This document shows positions 1-7,867 of a stretch of 41,122 bases of DNA, in pieces. The position numbers and the translations under genes were made by a program. Every line of letters begins with the position of its first letter. Position 1 is the first letter of the stretch. The notes under the pieces were generated by a model. That model ran no database searches and was not told where the DNA came from. It saw only the letters and a list, made by a program, of their open reading frames with translations. The stretch lies in the NCBI GenBank assembly GCA_903896595.1, contig CAITYL010000327.1, positions 1-41,122 on the forward strand, given 5' to 3'. This DNA is from an uncultured Lentisphaerota bacterium. Its GTDB lineage: Bacteria > Verrucomicrobiota > Lentisphaeria > Oligosphaerales > CAITYL01.

Positions 1-1995
1 CAGCACAATCATGGTCTCGCCAACGGCGCGGCCGAAGCCGATAATGATGGCGGCAAACACCCCGGGACTGGCCGATGGCAGGATCACCCGCCACACCGTC
101 TGCCACCGGCTGGCCCCCAGCGCCAGCGAGGCGGCCTGAAGATTTTTTGGCACATTGGACAGCGCATCCTCGGCGATCGTGAAGAGAATGGGAATGACCG
201 CAAAACCAAGGCCGAAAGCGATGATCAGGCTGTTGCGCTGGTCGTAGCGCACGCCCAGCACCTGGTACATCCACTGCCGGGCATCGCCGCCGAAACAGAG
301 CCGTTCAACCCACGGTCCCGCCGCCCACGCCACCAGCACCGCCGTCAGCAGCACCGGGACCAGAATCAGGAACTCGCGGCCACGTTCCAGGCGCTTGGCC
401 CATTGAAACCGGCGCACCCCCTGCCAGAGCGCCATAAACAGGATAAAGGCCAGCGGCAGGATCACAGCAAACAACCCGACCGCGACCAACCCCGTCTCCA
501 AACGGGGCGCCAGCCACAACGCGATGAGAAAACCGATGACCACCGACGGCACCGCCGCCATGACCTCGACCGCGGGCTTGATCACTCCCCGCACCTCGGG
601 ACTGGCGAACTGGCTGATGTAAATCGCCCCCAATAACGCCATCGGCACCGCGAACACCAGGGCAAACAGGGTCGCCTTCAAACTGCCAAACATCAGCGGG
701 ATAAAGCTTAGCTTGGGCTCAAAGTCGTCCGAGGCGGAAGACGACTGCCAGACTCGGGCCGGCAGGTTATAATTCTCATAATGCACCTTGCCGAACAACA
801 CCGTCCAGCTCACCTCGGGATGGGGATTGTTGATGTGCCAAAGCTGAAGTTGGCCAGCCGCGTCAAGGGAGAGCGCACCGGTCCCGCGGGCATTGGCCCG
901 ATAAATCAGAAATGGCGCTTTTTCGCGCAATACCAAGAGGTTGCGTTCGCTGGTCAGATAATCTAAATGCGCGGCGCCCGCGGCATCCAGGCTCCACAGG
1001 CACTTGTTGTGGGCGGCGGCTTCGATGCGGACGACCGGCCCCGCGTGTTTGGCCAGCGTGTGAATCAAGGCCAGGCGCGGCTCCAGGCCGGGGTCCGAGA
1101 CGACCGGCATCCAAGTGGTCACCCCGCCGGTGGCGTCGCCAACCGCCAACGACAGATCGCCAAACACCAGTCCCAGGGCGGTGATGGCACGGCCGTCCCG
1201 GAACGCGGTCAGGCGGTCCAGCAGACGCGGCGTGTCCCCGCTCACCTCCCACCGCAACAGGCGCCCATTGCCGGTGCCGGCGTACAGAGTCGTCCCCGCC
1301 TTGTCCAACGCATACGCGGACACCGCACCCAGCGTGTCGTCCGCAATGACCGCGGTTTGACTGACCGTGCGCTCCGTGCCGTCCGGGAGCACTTCCGGAT
1401 GGTCGCGCTGAAGCAGGAACCGGTTGCCGGGCAACCAAAAAACGCCCATCAAACCATCGCCGTCCCCGGGCCGCAGGCTGGCCGCCAACGGTGCCCCGGC
1501 CGCCGGCACCATGTTGCCCTGGGGTACCACCCGGTGCCGGATCACCCGGCCGCCGGCGGAAAACTCCGGCGTGAACACCACCCGCGCCAGCGTGGCCGTG
1601 CCGTTCTCCCACAGCAGGGTCAAGTGGTCGTCCGCGCCGACTTCAACCGCCTGGAGGCGCAACCCCGGCCGCGGCGGCCGGATCGGGATGCCATCCAGCA
1701 ACTGGCCGTCGGGCAGCGAGAAAAAGGTCAGGCGCCCGGACCGGTCCAGCACATACCCGGTTTCCAGATATTCGTCCAGCCCCAGCGCCAAGACGTCCGC
1801 CGTGGGCACCCCGCCGGGCAGCGGCAGGCGCACCGTCACTTCCGCGTGCGCCGGCCGGAACAACGGCAGGGCCACCGACACAATCAGCGCCAGCATCAGG
1901 GCTACGCACCCGATCACGCCGATGCCGCCGGCGCCAATCAACCACCGGGCAATCCGGTCGCGGCGCTTGGCGCGTTTGAGAACATGAGGGTTCAT
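1..1995 (-). CDS. pstC: Phosphate ABC transporter permease PstC with large N-terminal extracytoplasmic (WD40-like) domain; 3' end runs off the window
   Basis: Long minus-strand reading frame translated from ATG at 1995 (MNPHVLKRAKRRDRIARWLIGAGGIGVIGCVALML...); C-terminal part has PstC-like permease segments (LFALVFAVPMALLGAIYISQFASPEVRGVIKPAVEVMAAVPSVVIGF...). Not listed in the ORF track because it is open at the window edge. Confidence 0.9.
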   Translation of the reverse strand, partial: MNPHVLKRAKRRDRIARWLIGAGGIGVIGCVALMLALIVSVALPLFRPAHAEVTVRLPLPGGVPTADVLALGLDEYLETGYVLDRSGRLTFFSLPDGQLLDGIPIRPPRPGLRLQAVEVGADDHLTLLWENGTATLARVVFTPEFSAGGRVIRHRVVPQGNMVPAAGAPLAASLRPGDGDGLMGVFWLPGNRFLLQRDHPEVLPDGTERTVSQTAVIADDTLGAVSAYALDKAGTTLYAGTGNGRLLRWEVSGDTPRLLDRLTAFRDGRAITALGLVFGDLSLAVGDATGGVTTWMPVVSDPGLEPRLALIHTLAKHAGPVVRIEAAAHNKCLWSLDAAGAAHLDYLTSERNLLVLREKAPFLIYRANARGTGALSLDAAGQLQLWHINNPHPEVSWTVLFGKVHYENYNLPARVWQSSSASDDFEPKLSFIPLMFGSLKATLFALVFAVPMALLGAIYISQFASPEVRGVIKPAVEVMAAVPSVVIGFLIALWLAPRLETGLVAVGLFAVILPLAFILFMALWQGVRRFQWAKRLERGREFLILVPVLLTAVLVAWAAGPWVERLCFGGDARQWMYQVLGVRYDQRNSLIIAFGLGFAVIPILFTIAEDALSNVPKNLQAASLALGASRWQTVWRVILPSASPGVFAAIIIGFGRAVGETMIVL

Positions 1996-2000
1996 CTTCC

Positions 2001-2075
2001 CTAGTACCTTGTAACCGTTAAACTTTCGGATTCACCACGATCGTGGTGAAGGATTTAATTGTTACTGGGTACTAG
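2001..2075. repeat. Short palindromic MITE-like element with imperfect terminal inverted repeats
   Basis: ctagtaccttgtaaccgttaaa ... ttcaccacga|tcgtggtgaa ... tttaattgttactgggtactag; flanks match the longer element at 22864-23025. Confidence 0.75.
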
Positions 2076-2123
2076 TGTAAGCGCCGATTATGAGTTGCTG
2101 GTTAGAACCGCGTGAATCTTTGG

Positions 2124-3206
2124 TCAGTAGTCGTGAGCCGCCTGATACATGGCCAGAACGTTCGCCACGGGACTGTTGTCCTGCAGGCAATGCGTCGGCG
2201 CAAACAGGTAACCGCCGCCGGGCATCATGATGTCCATCGTCTCGCGGACATTGCGCGTCACCGCCGCCGGCGTGCCAGTGGCCACTGGGCCGGCCGTGCT
2301 GATGCAGCCGTGAAAGGCCAGCCGGCCGCCAAACCGCGCCTTGAGATCGGCCGGGGCCATATTGACCGCCTCGGGCTGCAAGGTGTCCACCGCCGTAACC
2401 CCCATCTCAATAAAATCCTCATACGCCCAGCTGCTGGAACCACAGGTATGCACCATGACCGGCAGGTCGTACGCCTTGGCCAAATCAATGACCTGTTGGT
2501 GCCGGGGCCGGATCTGACGGCGGAACAGCTCCAGACTGAGGATCGGCGCGATCTGGGTGCCCAGATCCTCGCCCATCCAAATGAAATCAAGGTCACGCCC
2601 GACCTGCTCCAAGGTACGCCGCATCACCTCCAGCTGCAGCTCCAACTTGCGGTCGATCAGGCGCAGGCCGGCCGGTTCCTCCGTGATCAAATCCACCAGC
2701 ACCTGCTCCATGCCGCGCAACATGCTGGTGCTGTTGATGACATCCGGCAGACCGGCGCCGCCGTAGTAGACGGCATTGGGCCGCTGGTGCCGGCACTGCT
2801 CGCGCAAGGTGCTGTAATCATAGTCGTCGGGCACCGCCAGCGGCCAGGCCTCGATTTCCGCCAATGTGGCCGCCTGCAACGGAAAATCGCAGAAATCCCA
2901 GTAGCCGCCGGACTCGTGCTCGATCCAGCGGGTGCGGATGCCCAGTTCCGGATTGATGTTCCGGCCGGGCAGTTCGGGAAACCGCCGCGGCCCGCGAAAC
3001 ACCGGGCCGATGCCCCGGAAATCCACGCCCAGTGCCTGGCGCAGCCCTTCATCGTCGTGTTCCGCCAGCCCCAGCACCGCTTTCAACCGGCGGTCAATGC
3101 CGGGATTGGCAAGGTAGTTGATCGGGACGCGGTCCACCGGCTGACGGTGAAACGCCGCCAGCACCCGCTCCCGCGCGGCCATGGTTTCCTGGGCTTTCCG
3201 GATCAT
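2124..3206 (-). CDS. Uroporphyrinogen decarboxylase (URO-D) family protein, likely corrinoid-type methyltransferase-like
   Basis: 360 aa; N-terminal RERVLAAFHRQPVDRVPI, HTCGSSSW and FHGCIST motifs typical of UroD/MtaA-like proteins. Confidence 0.85.
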   Translation of the reverse strand: MIRKAQETMAARERVLAAFHRQPVDRVPINYLANPGIDRRLKAVLGLAEHDDEGLRQALGVDFRGIGPVFRGPRRFPELPGRNINPELGIRTRWIEHESGGYWDFCDFPLQAATLAEIEAWPLAVPDDYDYSTLREQCRHQRPNAVYYGGAGLPDVINSTSMLRGMEQVLVDLITEEPAGLRLIDRKLELQLEVMRRTLEQVGRDLDFIWMGEDLGTQIAPILSLELFRRQIRPRHQQVIDLAKAYDLPVMVHTCGSSSWAYEDFIEMGVTAVDTLQPEAVNMAPADLKARFGGRLAFHGCISTAGPVATGTPAAVTRNVRETMDIMMPGGGYLFAPTHCLQDNSPVANVLAMYQAAHDY

Positions 3207-3240
3207 CGGCGTGATCTCCTTGTTAATGCAGCGGTTCTTG

Positions 3241-3434
3241 GCGGTTTCGTCCCGGAGGGACTGAATGACAATAGGCAGGGGCTTCAGCCCCTGTTTCAGA
3301 AAACAAAAAAATGGCGTGCCGTAGGTACGCCGCGATTCGCCACGTACCTAACGGCACGCGAAATGGGGGGGGGCAAAACAGGGGCTGAAGCCCCTGCCTA
3401 TTTCCGCACCGTCCCGCTGGGACGGAAAAACCGC
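3241..3434. repeat. Nested palindromic element (about 55-bp outer arms plus inner hairpin)
   Basis: aataggcaggggcttcagcccctgttt ... aacaggggctgaagcccctgcctatt, outer gcggttt..cgtccc../..gggacggaaaaaccgc, inner cgtgccgtaggtacg/cgtacctaacggcacg. Confidence 0.8.
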
Positions 3435-3460
3435 AACCGTTGAGTTCTGCAAAACTCCGG

Positions 3461-3604
3461 ACCTGAGGCAACGCCCCAGGTGCATGATCAATCAACGGTT
3501 GAGGGCTGAAGGCCCGATTCATAGAACGCCCCTTCAGGGCTCAACGGTTACATCTTTTTTCCTGGGGCGTTGCCCCAGGCTGGTATGAAAGCGCGCCGGT
3601 GGCG
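3461..3604. repeat. Dispersed palindromic repeat (CCTGGGGCGTTGCCCCAGG family), copy 1
   Basis: Inverted arms acctgaggcaacgccccagg ... cctggggcgttgccccaggct; outer sequence matches 33732-33906 in inverse orientation. Confidence 0.8.
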
Positions 3605-3697
3605 CTCCAAACACCTGAAATCTATCCCGCCCCTGATTTGACAACCAGCCTCAAACCGCGCAATATTTGCACTATTCACGCAATTTTTTATTATTTT

Positions 3698-4594
3698 ATG
3701 CCAAAAATCATAGCAAAACAATCAGAATTTCGCTGCGCGCCCGCGCCAGTCATCCTGTACGCCAACCACATCCAACTGGCCGGCCGCGAAACCATCCGCA
3801 ACGGGCCGGTGGGCAGCCGCATGCTGTTGCGTTGCCTGGAGGGCGAAGGGCCGGTGGTAACGGGAGGACGCCGCATCCGCCTGAGCGCCGGCGACTGGCT
3901 GTTCCTGCCGTGGCATCACACCGTTGAGTATGAATGCCGGCACTGCCGCTCCTTCTTCCTGGAGGGCATCCATCTGGTGCCCCGCCTGCCACCGGGCGCG
4001 GAACGCCCCCTGCTCTTTCAAGTGCCCCACGGCGCCAGCGCGCCCTTGGCCACCGCCCCCCAGCGCCAGGATGCGACGTTGCCCGGCCTGCCCGCAACCC
4101 TGGCCCAAGGCCGGTTTGCGGCCGGCGGCCGGCTGGACCTGTTCTGCCGGTATGTGGTCACCTGGTACGCCAACGACGACGCACGCACCGAACCCGCGGC
4201 CCGCCGGCTGGCCGGCCAGCTCCTGGCCGAACTGGCGCAAGCCCTGGCAACTCCCACCCAAGCACCCATGCCGGTCAATCTGGAGCGGGTGACCCGGCAT
4301 GTGCAGGACCACCTGGACCACGCCTTTTCCGTACCCGCCCTGGCACGCCTGGCGGCCTGCAGTCCCGCCACCCTGACCCGCCGGTTTCACCGGCATCTCG
4401 GGCTCTCGCCGACGGCCTGGATCATGCACACCCGGATCGCCCACGCCGCCGTCCTGCTCTCCACCACCGACCTGCCCGTGGCCGAGATCGGCCGCCACTG
4501 CGGCATCCCCAATCCCTTTTATTTCAGCCGCCTCTTCCACCGGCTCCAAGGCGCCACCCCGCACCACTACCGCCACCTCCACCCGGTGCTGTAA
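3698..4594 (+). CDS. AraC family transcriptional regulator
   Basis: C-terminal double HTH (FSVPALARLAACSPATLTRRFHRHLGLSPTAWIMHTRIAHAAVLLSTTDLPVAEIGRHCGIPNPFYFSRLFHRLQGATPHHYR). ORF opens at 3599 inside a repeat, so ATG 3698 is the more likely start. Confidence 0.88.
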   Translation: MPKIIAKQSEFRCAPAPVILYANHIQLAGRETIRNGPVGSRMLLRCLEGEGPVVTGGRRIRLSAGDWLFLPWHHTVEYECRHCRSFFLEGIHLVPRLPPGAERPLLFQVPHGASAPLATAPQRQDATLPGLPATLAQGRFAAGGRLDLFCRYVVTWYANDDARTEPAARRLAGQLLAELAQALATPTQAPMPVNLERVTRHVQDHLDHAFSVPALARLAACSPATLTRRFHRHLGLSPTAWIMHTRIAHAAVLLSTTDLPVAEIGRHCGIPNPFYFSRLFHRLQGATPHHYRHLHPVL

Positions 4595-4903
4595 ATCCAT
4601 GTGGGGGCGCCGCCCCCATGCCCCTGCCAAAGGGACCTGTCCCTTTGGAATCCCCTTTCAAACACGCCGGGGTCGGGGGCCGCGACAGGTAACAACGCGC
4701 AAGAAGGAACGATGCCGGCGTCCCCCAACCCCGGCGTTTTTGAAATAAGGGTTGCCTTGAGTCGCAGGCGCCCCCAGTATTCAGCGGCATTTTCTTGGCA
4801 AACGTTTCCCAAAAGCCGCGCTGGGGCGCGGCTTTTGGGAAAGGGGATTCTCAAGGGACGGAGTTCCTTGAGCGGGGCCTGGGGCAGAGCCCCACATGGA
4901 TTT
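4593..4903. repeat. Inverted-repeat element of multiple hairpins between convergent genes
   Basis: Termini aaatccatgtgggg / ccccacatggattt plus internal caaaggga..tccctttgg and caaggaactccgtcccttga hairpins and cccaaaagccgcg/cgcggcttttggg. Confidence 0.8.
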
Positions 4904-4909
4904 TTGAAT

Positions 4910-5902
4910 TTATTCGAGCTTCTTCACTTCTTTGGCCACCATCTCGGCGGACAGGGGATAGAAGCCGTCTTTGACCACGATCTCCTGGCCTTTCTTGGAC
5001 AGGATCGTCTTGAGGAACTCCTTGACCACCGGGGACAGCGGTTTGCCGGGTTCCTTGACGATGTAGATATAGAGCGGCCGCCAGACCGGGTACTTGCCCG
5101 ACAGCACATTGGCGTAGCTCGGCGCGTACGCCTCGCCGCCAGCCTTGGACAGCGCCAGCGCCTTGACCCCGGAGGTCCGGTAACCGATGCCCGAATAGCC
5201 AATGGCGCCCTGATCCTCGGTGATGCCCAGCACCACCGATGCGGACCCGGGCTGTTCCTTCACGGTGTCCTTGTAGTCGCCCTTGAGCAGAACGGTTTCC
5301 TTGAAGAACCCGTAGGTGCCGGAGGCCGAATTGCGGCCGTAGCTGCTAATCGGCTTGGCGGCCCACGCCGGATCCGTGACCCCGGCCTGGCCCCAGGTCT
5401 GGATGTCATTGGGGGCTTTGGCCTTGCGCGTCTTCGAGAAGATCGCGTCCACCTGCTGGGTGCTCAGGGCGGTCACGGGATTGTCCTTGTTGACAAACAC
5501 CGCCAGGGCGTCCAGCGCGACCTGAATCTCGGTCGGCTTGAAGCCGTACGTGCCCTCGAACTCATTCTTCTCTTCGCGTTTCATGGCGCGGGACATCGGC
5601 CCGAGCTGGGAGGTGCCGGCGATCAACGCCGGCGGCGCCGTGCTGGAGCCCTTGCCCTCGACCTGGATGTTGACGTTCGGATACTGCTTGCGAAACTCCT
5701 CCGCCCACAGGGTCATCAGGTTGTTCAGCGTGTCGGAGCCGACACTGCTGAGATTGCCGGCCACGCCCTCGGCCCGGACATAGACCGGCAGGTTGCCATC
5801 GACCTGAATGGCAATTTCTTCCGCCTGGACGGCGGCAGAAGCGGCCAGCGCCGCACTCAACAGCGCCGCGCCACGGACGGTTTTGGAATAGAACGGATTC
5901 AT
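4910..5902 (-). CDS. pstS: Phosphate ABC transporter substrate-binding protein PstS
   Basis: Signal peptide MNPFYSKTVRGAALLSAALAASAAVQA; VGSDTLNNLMTLWAEEFRKQYPNVNIQVEGKGSSTAPPALIAGTSQLGPMSR. Confidence 0.92.
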   Translation of the reverse strand: MNPFYSKTVRGAALLSAALAASAAVQAEEIAIQVDGNLPVYVRAEGVAGNLSSVGSDTLNNLMTLWAEEFRKQYPNVNIQVEGKGSSTAPPALIAGTSQLGPMSRAMKREEKNEFEGTYGFKPTEIQVALDALAVFVNKDNPVTALSTQQVDAIFSKTRKAKAPNDIQTWGQAGVTDPAWAAKPISSYGRNSASGTYGFFKETVLLKGDYKDTVKEQPGSASVVLGITEDQGAIGYSGIGYRTSGVKALALSKAGGEAYAPSYANVLSGKYPVWRPLYIYIVKEPGKPLSPVVKEFLKTILSKKGQEIVVKDGFYPLSAEMVAKEVKKLE

Positions 5903-5931
5903 TGTAACTTTCCTTTGTTTTTTGGGTATTT

Positions 5932-6111
5932 CGCCCCAACGGGGCCGGGGAGAATAGCCCAGGGCAACGCCCTGGGAATCAGATAAATTTTCTTTTTCGC
6001 CGCCCTGAAAGGGCAAGGGAACGTTTCCATTGCCCTTTCAGGGCGCAAACGGCTTTATTTTTCTGGCCCAGGGCGTTGCCCTGGGCTATCCTCCTGTCGC
6101 CCCGTTGGGGC
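5932..6111. repeat. Large palindromic repeat (about 180 bp) between porin and pstS
   Basis: gccccaacggggc..gatagcccagggcaacgccctggg arms inverted around gccctgaaagggcaa..ttgccctttcagggc. Confidence 0.85.
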
Positions 6112-6161
6112 TCATGCTTCGATGTCCCACGCTTACCGGTCATGTGCACCGTGTGTAGAGA

Positions 6162-7607
6162 TCAAAACTTGTAATTCAGGTCGAGTTGGAGGAGCTGGGC
6201 CTGGTCGGCCTGGGTGCTGGAACCGATGTTGCCCGAACCGCCGTCGATGCGGTTGAGGAGCATGTAGCTCGTCCCGATGTTGCAGTTCGCGGTGATGTTG
6301 TAGCCGAGCCGCAGGACATGGCCCTGGATGTCGGTGTCGGTGAGGCCGGCGGTCTCGCCGAAGTCGCTGTCGCGCATCGGTCCGAACACCGCGTTGGCGC
6401 CGACATAGCAGTAGTTGTAGGTGGCGGTCCACTTGGCGCGCTTGACGTCCAGGCCGAGCAGCCAGCCCAGCTTGCCGCTGTCGTTTTCGACGTCGTCCGC
6501 GGGAATCTTCACACCCTGGCCCTTATCGCCATTGGCGCCGAAGTTGTAGGCGGCGTGGGCATAGGGCTTGACTTCAAACCCGCCCATCGGCATGGCATAC
6601 TCAAGATACGCCTCGCCGATGTTATAGGTGTAGTCGGTGTTCTCGCCGCCGAACGGATTGTTCGGGTCCTGGGACGTGCTGCCGTACCAGGCCGCGGCGT
6701 TGCGGTAGGCGCTGGAGACGTTCTGGTAACCGGCCATGCCCATGAAGGTGCCGGTCTCGCCGACCTGCTTGTAGCCGACCTGGGCGGGGATCCACCAGAC
6801 GTTTTCATCAATCTCATCCTGCTGGCTGCTGCCGTTGATCACCTGGCCGTTGCTGAGGTAGGCCACCTCAAACGCGCCGAGGCTGGCGAACGGGCCGCTG
6901 TACTCCTTGTTCCGCCAGTCGCCGTAGGCCAGCGCGGCGCCCTGCGGCCGCAGATCGCTGTCCCAGGTCAGAATAGTGTTGACCTGCGGATTGTCTTTGA
7001 GCTGACCGGCCGCCAGGCTCAGCGGGGCGCCGTTTTCCAGCTCCCACTTGTGCTTGGCGTAGGCGTAATCCAGCCACACGTTTTGATGCGCGAACGTGTT
7101 GGACATGCCCCAGTCTTGATTGGAACTGCGGCCATTGTTGTCGTTGCCCGTGGCGAGACCGGCGCCGATTTCCCATTGCTCGACCTTGTTGGTCCAAACG
7201 CCGCCCAAGCGGAAGCGGTCGCGAATACGGGCGCGGTCGCCGGTGGAACCGTCGGCATTGGAATTGTTGTCGACGGTCTTGTCGCGCATCTCATAGCGCA
7301 ACCGCAGGTCGCCGGTGATCTTCAGGCCGTCAATGCCCTTGCCCAAGGTGAGGAGACTGGCGGCCTTGTCCACTTTCTTGTTCTGCTCCGCGACTGCTTC
7401 GTTGGTCTCCTTCATGGCGACCTTCATGTCGGTCTGCTTGCCTTCCAGATCCTTGACCTTGCCCATCAGGGCCTGGATCTGCTGGTTCTGAGCTTCCAGC
7501 ATCTGCTTGAGCTGGGCGAGGTCGGCCGGGGCCTGGGCGAAACTGACGCCCGCGCTCCCCAGACACAGGACGCCTGCCCCAATGGTGATGGCTTTGCGAT
7601 AATACAT
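6162..7607 (-). CDS. Putative outer-membrane porin with N-terminal coiled coil
   Basis: 481 aa; signal peptide, coiled coil (AQLKQMLEAQNQQIQALMGKVKDLEGKQ), beta-strand-rich body ending in LQLDLNYKF; location in a pho/pst cluster. Confidence 0.82.
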   Translation of the reverse strand: MYYRKAITIGAGVLCLGSAGVSFAQAPADLAQLKQMLEAQNQQIQALMGKVKDLEGKQTDMKVAMKETNEAVAEQNKKVDKAASLLTLGKGIDGLKITGDLRLRYEMRDKTVDNNSNADGSTGDRARIRDRFRLGGVWTNKVEQWEIGAGLATGNDNNGRSSNQDWGMSNTFAHQNVWLDYAYAKHKWELENGAPLSLAAGQLKDNPQVNTILTWDSDLRPQGAALAYGDWRNKEYSGPFASLGAFEVAYLSNGQVINGSSQQDEIDENVWWIPAQVGYKQVGETGTFMGMAGYQNVSSAYRNAAAWYGSTSQDPNNPFGGENTDYTYNIGEAYLEYAMPMGGFEVKPYAHAAYNFGANGDKGQGVKIPADDVENDSGKLGWLLGLDVKRAKWTATYNYCYVGANAVFGPMRDSDFGETAGLTDTDIQGHVLRLGYNITANCNIGTSYMLLNRIDGGSGNIGSSTQADQAQLLQLDLNYKF

Positions 7608-7867
7608 GGTTATTCCTTATTTGGTTGGGTGGTTGTGCGGTTGAGGGGTTGGGCAGTGCGGGGGAAACGGGACCGCACCGCGAAACAACGGGAAATAAAT
7701 CGATTGACCAGATGCGTTCTGGCTGCGTCACCTCCTTTCCACCGGCGATGCTTTGAACGCGGTGACGGAGGAATAAAAAATCCGCCCCTGCCGCCGCTGA
7801 TGTTTCTTCAACACCAACAACGTAGAGGTGGATTGTGAGCCGCCGGTTAGCGGCGCATGAGGGAATG

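Noticed and set aside
2112-3443. 443-aa plus-strand ORF antisense to the UroD-like gene
   Set aside because: Antisense to a clearly conserved protein in GC-rich DNA; composition lacks domain signatures
6186-7838. 550-aa plus-strand ORF antisense to the porin
   Set aside because: Frame mirrors the porin codons; Val/Ala/Gly-rich with no recognisable motif
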